Assembly (NCBI GenBank): GCA_963922205.1
Contig: CAWUHX010000299.1
Coordinates: 62,001 to 126,000 of the forward strand
DNA from: Romanomermis culicivorax
Taxonomy: Eukaryota > Nematoda > Enoplea > Mermithida > Mermithidae
Reading direction: 5' to 3'
Length of the DNA: 64,000 nucleotides
Both the position numbers and the translations under genes were made by a program. The notes beneath the pieces were generated by a model. That model saw only the letters and a list, made by a program, of their open reading frames with translations. It was not told the DNA's origin and made no database searches. Within the stretch, counting starts at the first letter, position 1. Each line of letters starts with the position of its first letter. This document shows, in pieces, positions 1-10,672 of the stretch.

Positions 1-1209
1 TGACTATATGTACTGCTAAAGCCAAAAGCACCCAAAGTTTTCCTATGCAGTGTATATAGTACGATGTCTGCTAGTTGCACACGAAAAATTTCCAAAGTTC
101 GTGTACTGCTAGGGTGCTAAATCTGCAAAAATATAGAACAGTTGATAAATTTTAATTTTCAATTCTTGATCAATAAATGTTTACTTTTCTCGAAATTTAA
201 TGTTCCAGTTGAGATGATAGGGAATTATTGAAAGCATGTTTCATGAAACACTCAGCATTTTCTGGAATGCTTTCATCAATAGTTTTGTTTACTGATATAG
301 ATACTGTCACAGTCTTTTCATTGTCAACCTCACTAGGTGTAATCCTGAGCATGGATCCACTGTCAGCACACTTATGCTTTTTATTAAATTCAGGTTTTTG
401 AGCAGGCAATGACGTTGAATTTCTGCCCACTTGCATCGCTGAACTGAAGGTGGTATTTTTTAGATCAACAATTTGCTGTGAGGGTAAAATGTAGTATGTC
501 ATTGGTGTAAAATTACTGAAGCGTGGGCTGTTTAGGGCATTGAGCATGGATATTGCAGCTGGGTTGATCTTTAAAATATGTTTCTCCAGTAGAAATGGAG
601 ATTTAGTCATTGGGACAACCAGGTGAAATTTTGCCTATGCACATTAATGTAAATTTGGGCCACAGTTTTTAACAGAAACATCATCATGATTTGAAACATC
701 AAATTCTCGATAAACGGGGACCTGGCTGCAGAATCCTGATGCCGAAAGTATTTGGTCAAAAATGAGACATGTTGAATAAGGGGTTCGGTGACAATAGACA
801 ACAAGATCAGCAATCAGTCCACACAGTTGAACAACAGAACCAACGGGAAACACAGGATCGGGACGATTATATCGAATTTAAAACAAGTCCTTCATTAACT
901 AATGATTCTTGGTTTGAAGGAGGAGCACTGCAATAGGACATACATTTCCTTTTACAAAATTCTCATAGGGACGGCTTTCTTATTTTTCTTATTCTCAAAG
1001 AAGAAAACTACAAATTTTTTGTGGAAGCCCCTTCTGTTAATCAAGAATTGAAAACTAAAATATATCAACTATAGTAGTTTTTTGCAGATTTAACACCCTA
1101 GCAGTACACATACTTTGGAAATTTTTTGTATGCAACTAGCAGACATCGTAATATATCCACTGAATAGGGAAATTTTGGGTGCTTTTGACTTTAGCAGTAC
1201 ATATAGTCA
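1..1209. mobile_element. Non-autonomous DNA transposon with ~180-bp terminal inverted repeats
   Basis: The first ~180 bases and bases ~1,030-1,209 are inverted copies of each other. Both ends start TGACTATATGTACTGCTAAAG when read inward and share GATGTCTGCTAGTTGCA and AATCTGCAAAAA. The arms extend into CAATTCTTGAT on both sides. The window starts at or inside the left end, so a target-site duplication cannot be tested. The interior carries a 137-codon minus-strand ORF (197-610) with no recognisable transposase motif. Superfamily not assigned. Confidence 0.8.
197..610 (-). CDS. Unrecognised 137-aa ORF inside a TIR element
   Basis: This is the longest open frame in the first TIR element. It lies on the minus strand between the two inverted repeats. 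The product is hydrophilic and rich in Ser, Asn and Thr, with no membrane segment and no zinc-finger or DDE-type spacing that I can recognise. A second, shorter minus-strand frame (644-853) lies just upstream in another frame, so the two may be exons or the frameshifted halves of one decayed protein. It could be a remnant of an element-encoded accessory protein or a captured host exon. There is no promoter or splice evidence, so it could also be chance. Confidence 0.25.
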   Translation of the reverse strand: MTKSPFLLEKHILKINPAAISMLNALNSPRFSNFTPMTYYILPSQQIVDLKNTTFSSAMQVGRNSTSLPAQKPEFNKKHKCADSGSMLRITPSEVDNEKTVTVSISVNKTIDESIPENAECFMKHAFNNSLSSQLEH

Positions 1210-2040
1210 TTTTCGTTTAGAGAAACCTGCATTTTCATCATTTTTACGGTCTAATTTTTGACATTTTAAAACTTCCTAAAAAGTGTAAAATGCACAATTC
1301 GGAAGACATTTTCATACCACATTATAGAGCATTGTATTCTGTATCAAACACACAGTCAATTATAAAATTACTAAATGCCTAGGCTGATATATCTCAAGTC
1401 ACGTAAATAGACAGAAAAATGCTAAAAAATGCAAAAATTCCAAACTTTGGGATACTGTAGCCCCGCGAATTTTATTTTTTCATGAGTTTGGGAATTAGAT
1501 TAATATTCACCATACGAAACTTGTATTACTGTCTCTTTTTTAGAATTTATCAAGCTCTAGTAGTTCCATGGTGGAGGTTGGAACTTCCAGAAAATACAAT
1601 TATAAGACAGCGTTCAAACTTCAGGTTGTGCAACCCCCTAGCAGTACATGAATTTCTGTAATTTTTTGTCAGCAGGTAGAAGATCGTAAGCTACCTATTG
1701 TATCGGAAATTTTTTGGTCCTTCTGAGCTTTAGCAGTATATATGGGGATTTTTGTGGAAAAAATGACAATTTTCGCTCTCAAAATTTGATGTTTCAAGCA
1801 CCACTGTAATCCTAATATTGTGGTCTATCCATTGGCCTAATATTGGGTAAATTTTCAGAACACGACGTCTGACGTACCTATATACTTGCAAGAGTTTAAA
1901 GAAGTGTATGTCCAAAATTGAAAAAATCGAAAATTTTCAGCTTTCGTCTTACTGTAGCTATGCGAGTTTTGATTTTCAGACGAAATGAATATAATTTTCG
2001 TTCCTAGCGCATCAAGTTACACCAAATATGTGATTTTCAG
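1083..2040. repeat. Diverged direct duplication of a TIR end plus its flank (~540-bp period)
   Basis: The right TIR of the first element (about 1,090-1,209) reappears diverged at about 1,630-1,745: CTAGCAGTACA, AATTTTTTGT, AAATTTTTTGG and TTTAGCAGTA are all in the same order and orientation. The sequence that follows each copy is also related, for example TACTGTAGC-N-GCGA at ~1,450 and ~1,950. An old direct duplication is more likely than two independent insertions. No gene is seen here. Confidence 0.55.
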
Positions 2041-2044
2041 GTAG

Positions 2045-2960
2045 GGTAAATTTTGTTACATATCACAACTCTCTGTATAAGAAGCTGAAATCTCTCAGAC
2101 ATTGTCTCTTAAAATGTAAAATGGAACTTGCTTTCCATATTCATTATTTGAAAGCCTTTTATGAAAAACAGGCTACACAATGTTTAGGAAGTTTCTCGTT
2201 TTACTCTAGATGCTCGTGGTAAGCCGAGTGGTATTCAAATGTGCTGAACGTGTGTCGAAGATGGCTGATATTCTAAATTTTGTTTTTTTGATTAATATTG
2301 CTCAATAAAACTTGTCCAATAAAGTTTATTGCTTGTCCCACCTGGTTATGCCTGTTTTGTAATTCCAATCGTCATAATGACACGTTTGTTCGTAACTTAG
2401 ATGGATAATTCTATGTTTGATGTACTGTAGGAATCGACACGATTGAATTCTGAAGAATGCGAAGACGAGTAGCTCTTGAAGAATCATGCATGAACGTTTT
2501 ATACGATTGAAATCGGTAGTCTTCCATTTCACTTTAGTCCCGGTGTTTCTTCTAAATCAATTACAAAGGATACAATTCAGGATGTAAGTGTTTGCTGTAA
2601 TTATTTAGTTGTGCTGTGCGCCACCGATTTTTTCCACATGAGAAGGAAAGAGGACCCAAAATTTTTTCCTCATTTTCCAAAAATTTTCCACAATGTTTAG
2701 AACATTCATTGTGTGACTAAGGATACTTTTTTATGCATTATGAGCATACCCAAGTATTTTGATGTCTTTGGAGTCAAGAACCTGCAATAATGAGAAGAAA
2801 TTGAGAAAATTCTAGATAGGTCAGTCAAAATGAGCTGATGAAGAATATATTTGTGTTCTGCTGGAGCAGAGAAAGCATGTTCAATTGTTAACCATAGAGT
2901 TTTCATGAATTTATCTGCTGGTAACATTTCTGTGTGGTTCTGATTAGAATTATCCAATTT
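2045..2960. other. Unassigned interval with a MITE fragment and two small minus-strand ORFs
   Basis: Bases ~2,045-2,180 resemble one half of the 250-bp TATAGTCTG MITE found elsewhere in the window (ACTTGCTTTCCA and CATTATTTGAAAGCCTTT shared). Minus-strand ORFs of 68 codons (2,326-2,532) and 83 codons (2,706-2,957) look slightly protein-like but match no family I know. No splice pair joins them convincingly. Confidence 0.3.
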
Positions 2961-3019
2961 TTTTAGTTTTTAATTTTGAGATTTTGACCTTTCAAAGTCC
3001 ACCAAAACGCATCTTTCCG

Positions 3020-3200
3020 GCTTTGAATTCCCCAAACCAACCCCCCATTCCCCCAGTTTAGAAAAAATTAAAAAAATTTGCAAAAAAGTGTATGTTTTTT
3101 GGCCTTTTTTGGGAAAAATTTCGACTTTTCTCGACCCGCCCCTCAAAATTTCGAATTTATCTCCCCACCCCCAACTGGTCGGACCTGTTACAGGTATGGT
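3020..3200 (-). mobile_element. Partial copy of the ~170-bp C-tract MITE (family B)
   Basis: Reading the minus strand this matches the other family B copies: CATACCTGTAA at one end, the GACCAGTT box, TTTTTGGCC, AAAAGTGTAT and a C-rich inner part. The far end is diverged. The two ORFs drawn through it on the plus strand are repeat-derived and are not annotated. Confidence 0.55.
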
Positions 3201-4000
3201 TTTTTTGTGCACAGACATTTGTGCCAATTGGCACAGGAGGCTAAAAAAATTGTGCCAATGGCACAAAAAACTTTTTCTATTATAAACGTATACTGAAAGC
3301 TGCGGAAAGGTTTCAGGCCAAAGTTTGATAAAAATATACCTAATTAAAGCTACGTCTAACGCATTAATTTTTTATAAAAATCGAGGCCAACCTTTTATTC
3401 AGTGAGATAATAAAAAAATGTGCAAGAAAGTAGTCCATGACACGACGACTCAAAAAGAAACGGAATGCTGAGAAGATTCAAATAACTCTAGAATTGATGA
3501 GGAAGTTCAAATTGATTCAATTTTCGATGACTATGTTTTGGCAAAAAAAACTATCCTAGTCACTATTATTTCTGAAATCGTGTTTTTTAGGGAAAAGAAT
3601 TCGGAAATGGGGAACAACTTTGGGCTCATTCTCCATACGGAAAATAATTTTGTAACTCAAGTGCAGAAAAGGTGCATTTTCATGCATTCTGAAGGCTCAA
3701 GTACCAAAATTTTCGGGCGCTTCGCATCGCCGGTTATAACTAATTATTATTCTCTTATTTAGCTCAAGTGCGGCTTCCAGACCTTTTTTAATCATTTGAT
3801 CTTCAATAGCTTTGTCTTCTTATACGTATTTTCTCATGTTTTGATTATAAATCTATAATTTGTCTTGATATTTGATGAAAATTCACATTTTTTCCACAAC
3901 ACGTTTTGTAAGGAAGATTAACACGTCAAATTTACCAACTTCGTGAAGCGATAGTTACTTTCTTAACTTTATATTGAATTCAAAGGCTCTTGTTTTAGGA
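3201..4000. other. No gene recognised
   Basis: AT-rich sequence with short repeats, including CCAATTGGCAC / GTGCCAATGGCAC around 3,220-3,270 and a GGGCGCTTCGC motif at ~3,715 that resembles the core of family A MITEs. Nothing here has coding character that I can defend. Confidence 0.4.
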
Positions 4001-4008
4001 ATTTTTAC

Positions 4009-4172
4009 CATACGTGTGAGAGGTCCGAGCAGTTGGGCGGGGGGGGGTCGAAAAAATTCGAGAATTTTCCGATTGAAGGCCAAAAAAGCCACTTTTTACT
4101 CAAATTTTTCAAGTTTGAGGGGTTGAGTATATGGTTGACCAAGTTGGAGGGAGATCCCCAATTGCAAGTATG
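4009..4172 (+). mobile_element. Family B MITE, first of a tandem pair (8-bp TSD ATTTTTAC)
   Basis: A 164-bp element that starts CATACGTG and ends CAAGTATG. It has the family's GGTCCGAGCAGTT box, G-tract, and AAAAATTCGA core. It is flanked by ATTTTTAC at 4,001-4,008 and again at 4,173-4,180. An 8-bp duplication with short terminal repeats is the hAT pattern. Confidence 0.75.
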
Positions 4173-4180
4173 ATTTTTAC

Positions 4181-4359
4181 CATACCCGTAAAACCTCCGA
4201 CCAGTTGAGGGGGTAGGAAAAAGTCGAAATTTTCCCCAAAAAAGGCCAAAAATATACACTTTTTTGAAAAAATTTTAAATTTTTTCCAAACTGGGGGGGA
4301 ATGATTTTGGGTACAGGGTTAGCCAAGTTGGGGGGTCCCCCCCCCCAAGTACAGGTATG
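4181..4359 (+). mobile_element. Family B MITE, second of a tandem pair sharing one TSD copy
   Basis: A 179-bp element with ends CATACCCGTAA and TACAGGTATG. It follows the first copy with exactly one ATTTTTAC between them (4,173-4,180) and is followed by a third ATTTTTAC (4,360-4,367). It contains the family core GTCGAAATTTT, GGCCAAAAATATACACTTTT and a C-tract near its right end. Confidence 0.8.
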
Positions 4360-4367
4360 ATTTTTAC

Positions 4368-4981
4368 TCTTTTTACTAATCACGAATGAATACTGATTTA
4401 AAGTGTTTTCAAATGATAAATTTCTAGTATGTACCTGCGATTTCTGAGCAGGAAATTCGAATATTATTATTTAACTAAATGTTCGGAAAACTGATTTGTC
4501 CAATGTTTCAAAATGTCAATATCAAAAACATTTCCCTCGCCGAGCCGAAAATATTACTATGTCTTTGTGTTCTCATTCTCAGGTAAGATCGTATCGATTT
4601 CTCTTCGTAATCTTAATCGTATCTTAATGATAGATTTCTCATGTAATTCAAAGTCATTATGCTGTTGGATAATTTTCTGGAAAATTTGTTTTACAACGCT
4701 TGTAAATTAACTTTTATTGACAAACCTGCAGTTTTTCTCTCTTTATTTTCGGTTCATCCTCTCCTGCGCTTGACATTTTTTGCTTGTTTTGTCAAGTTTT
4801 TTCATTCTAATTTCCTTCATCTGACTGCATTAACAGCACCATTTCTTAGGTGAAATGTGTAACTCAGAGAACTTACACTAGTGCTTTTTTGTGGATTTAA
4901 AGTCTTAGCAGACCCCTCGGAATTTATCCAATCCCACTAAAAAAAGTCTGCCGTGTCGGTAGTAATTTTTTTGCACATTCA
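4368..4981. other. No gene recognised
   Basis: AT-rich interval with short open frames on both strands but no start-plus-splice structure, no repeats shared with the rest of the window and no RNA gene features that I can see. Confidence 0.4.
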
Positions 4982-4989
4982 GTTCAAGA

Positions 4990-6239
4990 CAGAGCACATG
5001 GGGGGTATTACCCCGGTCTTAGATTTGGAAATTCATTTACTACCCCCATAAAAACAGCTCACAGCAAAAAATTTTGGTAGATCCTCTCTTTCCTCATCCT
5101 CTCCTCAGTAGGTTATAGTAATTCGAGAAAAATTGCACAATGTGTGTTTGAGAGGAATTACTCACTGGTCTTTTTGACACATTTACTGAGCAAATGATAA
5201 TGGGAAAGTATGTATGCAACTTCTGTGCCATATAGCGATTTTTAGGAAAGGATATCAGCCAGAGGTCCCCAAGGTCAGATTTTTCAGGTAGTGGTAAAAT
5301 TGAAAATTTATGGGGGTAGTATAGCTAAATGTCCACTAAACACGTCATTTTGTCTCAGAATTAGGCAGCCAGTGATCGATTTTAAGGACTTGAGGTGGGG
5401 GTAATACCCCCCTCATACCCCTCCCCATGGGGCACTCTGATATCAGCACATTAATACATAGTGCCTGTATGAAATCATTATATATATAATTAGAGATCAA
5501 ATAATGAGTTATGTATATGTGATTTATGAAAAAAATTGCCCCATGGGTGGGAAGAAAAGCATTATGTTCTTAAAATTCTTCCTCTTCATGCTCTCCTTTG
5601 GTTTTTCCCGCTTGTGCGTTGGGTCTTCTGTGCGCATATGGTTATATTTCTCCACCCAAGCTGTGGCATACATACTTTCCGGCTATGAATTGAGACATCC
5701 GAGGTCCGTTGCGCGGGTCAGGAGTGGTACCTGGTTTCAAACTCGTGGTTTATAATCTGATAGGATTAATAATACTAAAGCCACATTCGGCATGAGCACT
5801 TTCAATTGGAAGCACTGTTACAAATCTTGTCAGTGATGGAATAAGCTCATACTCCTGAAGATGTTGGTTGAAATAATGTTTCTATAAGTATGTTGTGTCT
5901 GATTCTTGAAATGTGCAGGAATCAGTTGACACGACAATCTTCAAAGTCTGACTATTCTCTGCGTATAATTAGTATATTCAAGTTGTATGATTGGGAGGTG
6001 GAAAAAGGGAATTGAAATAGTAAATGGTCTTTGGCCGTAAAAAGCGTAAAGTAGGGGCATTATTCATGTTTGTAAGTTGTAAGTGAGAATTGTTTTGTGG
6101 TGAAAGTAGTACACCACCCCCCTCTGCAAAAAAGTTGAGAGCAAAAAAAAGGTCACTGCATGACGCGGCATATTTCAAGTACTACCCTTACAATTTACGA
6201 TTTTACCCCTACCTAAATTTTCCACCTTGGGGACCTCTG
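4990..6239. mobile_element. hAT-like non-autonomous element, CAGAG family, 8-bp TSD GTTCAAGA
   Basis: This 1,250-bp element begins CAGAGCACATGGGG and ends CCTTGGGGACCTCTG. It is flanked by perfect GTTCAAGA duplications (4,982-4,989 and 6,240-6,247). Its interior aligns along its whole length with the element at 11,811-12,841 (shared AATTCGAGAAAAATTGCACAATGTG, CTGTGCCATAT, AAGCACTAGTAC-like blocks and so on). It lacks any recognisable transposase, so it must have been moved in trans. A 180-bp relative is inserted inside it (5,260-5,439). Confidence 0.85.
5260..5439. mobile_element. Nested short hAT-like MITE (CAGAG family), TSD ATATCAGC
   Basis: The element starts CAGAGGTCCCCAAGG and ends CCATGGGGCACTCTG. 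It is bounded by ATATCAGC at 5,252-5,259 and 5,440-5,447. The related copy at 11.8-12.8 kb has an uninterrupted GAATATCAGC at this point, so the empty site is visible. Its left end is the same sequence as the right end of its host element. Confidence 0.85.
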
Positions 6240-6623
6240 GTTCAAGACTAGAGCTTCACACGACAAAAATTTCGTACCCGGGTACCCGTTTATTCATTAC
6301 CCGGGTACCCGAATTACCCGGGTACATGTTAAAATGAGTTGTAATGTTAATGTACATATATAATATTAGACAGATACGCTGTGAAAATAGAATGATGCAT
6401 TACACACACTCCGTAGTCCCTACTACATAATATTTTTCAACACTTGTGTCGAAACACTGGTTGTGTTGTTGTATACAATAGGCTGCATAGGTAGGTATAT
6501 TGCGAATATAATGCTAGAGATGATGATTGATACACATCATCGACGCACCTACGCTGCAAAATACTACACATCACATCACGATAGCTCAATATTATTGACG
6601 AGACAAAGCAAAATTTGCATCTC

Positions 6624-8656
6624 CAGGGGTTTTTTTTTGACCTACGAGTCACAAGCCAAGTGGCTTGTTGACCTTAAATTTGACAAGTCATTCCAAATTT
6701 TTGCAAGCCAATTTTATAATATCAGTATACGTGAATAAATTCCAATGCTAGGTTATTTTTTAAAGAAATGTATATATTGAGCATCACGGCAATGGATCAA
6801 AAAAGAGACGTCATTCAACATTTATTCAATAACATTTTAGAGCCGTTAATTCATTAAAATTCAGGAAACATTTGAAATTTTTGTGTTTGATCGAAGTCTA
6901 ATCTACAAGCATTGTGGAAAAAATTTTCCAGCAAACTATCCAAGAACATAATGACTTTGAATTACATGAGAAATCGACGGTTAAGTCGTCTATGATGACA
7001 AGTGACAGCCCAAAAAACTATTAATCTTTCCTGCCTGAAACGCCGGAAAATTTTTTGGGTATTGCAGTGTTTTTTTTTTTAGCGCGGCGCTAATGAAAAT
7101 TTTTTGCGCTAATGAAAAATGATAGTCATAAGCGCGGCGCGCTAATGAAAATTTTTGCTGAAACTTTCGAGTTGAAGTTAAAATTTCAAGTGATTCGAAA
7201 ATGCATTAACATTTAGAAATTCGCAGCTCAGTAGCATAAGGAAACACTTCTTATAGTACATCATATTAATCCAAATACATGTACTCATGGTTGGATCAAA
7301 TTCTGAAAAAAATGCCATCGGCTATAAATTCAAAAATTTCGAACCCGTACGCCTTACCCGACTTTTTGACAGGGCTAACCTGGAAAATGCAAATTTTTAA
7401 AATGAATCAAAATATTTTCATCAAAATTGGTAATTCTTCATTAAAAACAAGAATTTGTTGAAAATTTATCAAAAATCATATTTTCTCTTTGACAGAAGAC
7501 ATTTTTAATTTAATGCATATATAGATCTATAAATGTCAAGTCAAGAAAATAAAAAAAATAAAATGTATTTAAAACAAAAAAATTAAAAAATTTAATAAAA
7601 ATTAAAAATTCGCTATTTGAATTTGATTATATTCTACAGTAATAAGAAGTCAAGATTTTTTTAAAAGACAAACAAAATTAAATCAGTTAGTTGATGAAAA
7701 AAAGTATTCTTTCTCTACCCAATGCCCATAACAATCAAAAGCACAGCACACACGCCAAATATGCACAATGCCCAAAATGGAATGTGATGATTTTTGATAA
7801 CCTGTCTGTACGACATATTACATATTCTACGGATTGACTATACTATGTGTTTTAATCGAAAATCAACGCGCGAAAAATTTATTTCTGTGCAGTGTGCACT
7901 AACGAAAATTGTTCTGCGCTAATGAACTAAATGTTCCATTAGCGCCAGCGCTAACGGGAGTGACGCTAAAAAAACACTGGGGTATTGACATTCTGCGATA
8001 CTGGAAAATCAATTTTCCAACCACTTGTTTGAAGAATTAGTTTCGAATTTTCTGTTCAAAGGTCGTAATTTCTGGAATTTCATGTTTGAAAAATTTTAAA
8101 ATCATTAATTTATTCACACACTCTAATGAACTTGGCCAAATAGATATGAGCAAGAAGAGTAGAAGTTTCCAAAAACTACTTCCATGAAGCTTTTGGATTG
8201 ATTTTACGTTGAGAAAGGAATAATCACTTCAAAAACTTTACAGACTTGACGTATTGATCTTTCTCAAAAAATGTGTCAAGGGAAAAATGTGAATCTTCAT
8301 TAAATATCAAGATGAAATATTGAAGATTACCAATTAAAACATGAGACAATACGTTTAAGATGATTAAAACTATTAAAGATTAAATGATAAATAAAGGTAG
8401 ACATGTTAGAAGCAGCGCCTGAGCTAGGAAATAAATAATAATGCTTATTTAAGTTATAACCGGCGCGAAGCGCCGGAAAATTTTGAGATTATGACCTTCT
8501 AAAATGCACCAAAATGCATCTTTTCTGTATCCGATATGATCAAACACATGACTCAAAAAATTCTGACAAGCCATTTTTGCTTGTTGGACTAAAATTCTAC
8601 AAGCCATTTTGTCAGCCCAACAAGCCATGGCTTGTAAAAGGCTAAAAAAAACTATG
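6624..8656. mobile_element. hAT-like element, CAGGGTTTTTT family, split by a further insertion
   Basis: It has ends CAGGGGTTTTTTTT and AAAAAAAACTATG. Its interior aligns with the complete relative at 18,150-19,201 across most of the length: CTACAAGCATTGTGGAA, TATCCAA-AGCATAATGACTTTG, ATATCAAGAT, and the CCGGCGCGAAGCGCCGG palindrome at ~8,460. The ends hold extra copies of the CAAGCCA-TGGCTTG motif. The target duplication is not clear here. Confidence 0.7.
7065..7979. mobile_element. hAT-like element, CAGTGTTTTTTTAGCG family, TSD GGGTATTG
   Basis: A 915-bp insertion with ends CAGTGTTTTTTTTTTTAGCG and CGCTAAAAAAACACTG, flanked by perfect GGGTATTG (7,057-7,064 and 7,980-7,987). The relative at 18.5 kb has GTGTATTAACATT at the equivalent unoccupied site. 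Subterminal GCGCTAATGAA repeats occur at both ends. The interior is very AT-rich and has no transposase. Confidence 0.85.
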
Positions 8657-8808
8657 CATACACCTCTACCCTCAAGTCTGCATATACGTGATACAAAACG
8701 GGTACCCGAATTACCCGGGTATACCCTGGTACCCGCGGGTACCCGGGTAATGGTTTTCATTTTGTACCCGGGTAATTCGGGTACCCGGTGTGAAGCTCTA
8801 TTCAAGAC

Positions 8809-9350
8809 GTGAATAATTTTTTGTTATGTTGTCTCGTATTATTCTTAGGTTGCACTTGGAATTTGTTAGTGAAAAACTGAGATGAATAGAAGGATCAGTG
8901 GTTTTCAAGTCTAGTCACATTGTACAAATTTCATCTATATTCTACTGCTAACTTGAGCAGATTTTTGTAAACTTTGTGTAATTCTATTCTTTTCCTTTTT
9001 TAATTATATTTTTTTCATCCATCTAACCACGGAATGTCTCTGAAGTGTGTAAATTAATTTTTCAACAATCGCATGGGCGCCAAAGTTAAATGCAAGGCGC
9101 TAAGTTGCGATGGGCGCCACGTTGTAGTAGCCTTAATGATCTGTTTCGCATCTAATTTTTGGCTTTGAGCTTTCTCTACAAATGTGAAAGGAAAAGTCGG
9201 TCGTCAAAAACAAAAAGGTGTCTCCTGGTACGTTTTATAAAGTCAAAATCTTTAAATTTTACAGCGCTGCGCGCTGGTTTTAGACATAGTTATCATTATT
9301 AATTTGAATTTAGCTACAGCGTGGCTCTTAGGATAATGTTCACTAAATAT
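8809..9350. other. No gene recognised
   Basis: AT-rich interval. The only notable motif is a pair of GGCGCC-containing segments at ~9,073 and ~9,110 (GGGCGCCA). No supported coding frame. Confidence 0.4.
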
Positions 9351-9729
9351 CATACATGTAATTGGGGGGAGTGCTATGGGAACCCGCCCCCCCCAGGATT
9401 TTCCAATCCAATGGATAGCCATATGGTAGCCGTAGGAACCCCCCTACTTTTGGTAGGAAAAATACTGAAAAATGTCAATTTTCGAACAAGAAATGGTCAA
9501 AAATGTAAATTTTCTGGGCGCTTCGCGCCATGAAAACATTTTTTCGGTCTTTTTGGAAGAAATTACAATTTTTTAAACTATTTTTAGGACTTTTTTCGTG
9601 ATAAAAAATCGATATTTTTCCTTGAGAGACCCCTTTCCCCAAAATTTTGGGAATTACTGACCCCCGGTCCGAAAAAAGTCGTCCAATCCCCCCCCCCCCC
9701 CCAGACCTCGGGGCTCCGTTACATGTATG
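9351..9729 (+). mobile_element. Family A MITE (CATACATGTAA ends)
   Basis: A 379-bp element that starts CATACATGTAATTGGGG and ends CCGTTACATGTATG, flanked by CTAAATAT / TTAAATAT. It contains GGGCGCTTCGCGCC at the centre and C-tracts of up to ~15 near the right end. Relatives lie at 10,673, 19,897 and 20,323. The ORF drawn through it is not a gene. Confidence 0.8.
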
Positions 9730-10672
9730 TTAAATATTGATAGATTCTAAATTTGCAATATCTATCATCGCCAGCGATGACATCAAAAAACATTTTAGAA
9801 GCTTAATTTTCCTAAAATTTAAAAATGCAGAACACAAGTCGATTTTTTTCACATGACTAATTATCCGGATGAACGATTTCTCCAAAACCCCAGATATCCG
9901 GATGTCAAAAAATAACCGAGGAACATCACTAATAGTTGAAAATGATGCTAAAAATGGTGGTACACTATCCCAATCGACGATCTTACGGGTATGTGTGTTG
10001 GGAGTATCGCTATACGGTTGAAGTTTTTAAGGTGAGGGTTCCCCCCAACCACAGGTATGGCGTAGCACAAAACCTGAAATTATATTCCGTATCACTTTTG
10101 AACCAAAAATTCATTGACTACGCGCATGCCTTGCACATTTTTCGCTGCCGGAAAATGTATTTTCGTCGGCACCGAAATGAAAAATCTCCTCAAAATTTAC
10201 ACATTTCGTATGCTAATTTCCAACAATTCAATTTTTCTCCGTCAATTACACGTACTGTATGTGCAACGCTAGCTTTTTTGAACCTGAGTGCCTTTAGTAG
10301 GAGGATGCGAGTTGTGCTCAAGCATCCAGGGCGAACCAGATGATAGAAAACCGGAATCCCATTTTTGTCTGGATATTTTTTAAAGGGTAGGAGCTATTTA
10401 TTAAGCTCCGCGCACATGATTTGATTACCACGTGATGCCATAAACAGGAGCATTGGTGTATTCTCTAAGCTATTCCTTGCAAAGTTCGATTCGAATTATC
10501 TACCAATTTCAGCAGTACAACCTTGATTACCATTCAAGATTAAGCGAAAAATTCACAACCCAGCAGCTAGTTACCCTGTTTTTTCCGTTTTTTATTTTTT
10601 ACATCCTGTGTAACGCTTTGGCGTTCTATTAAGTAAGAATATTTAAAATCTTCAATCTCCGTAAGTATATAG
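9730..10672. other. No supported gene; one 135-codon frame of doubtful value
   Basis: A 135-codon plus-strand frame (9,936-10,343) runs through AT-rich sequence and a family B-like fragment (CCCCCAACCACAGGTATGG at ~10,040). I see no domain, no splice pair and no upstream acceptor, so I do not call it. The rest shows nothing. Confidence 0.35.

Larger units (their letters stand above)
6249..8800. mobile_element. hAT-like element with GGGTACCCG-rich ends, TSD TTCAAGAC, carrying two nested insertions
   Basis: Terminal repeats TAGAGCTTCACAC (6,249-6,261) and GTGTGAAGCTCTA (8,788-8,800) are perfect inverted copies. They are flanked by TTCAAGAC at 6,241-6,248 and 8,801-8,808. Subterminal ACCCGGGTACCCG palindromes occur next to both ends, several copies each. 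Without the nested insertions the element is only ~0.5 kb. It landed within one base of the right TSD of the preceding CAGAG element. Confidence 0.85.
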
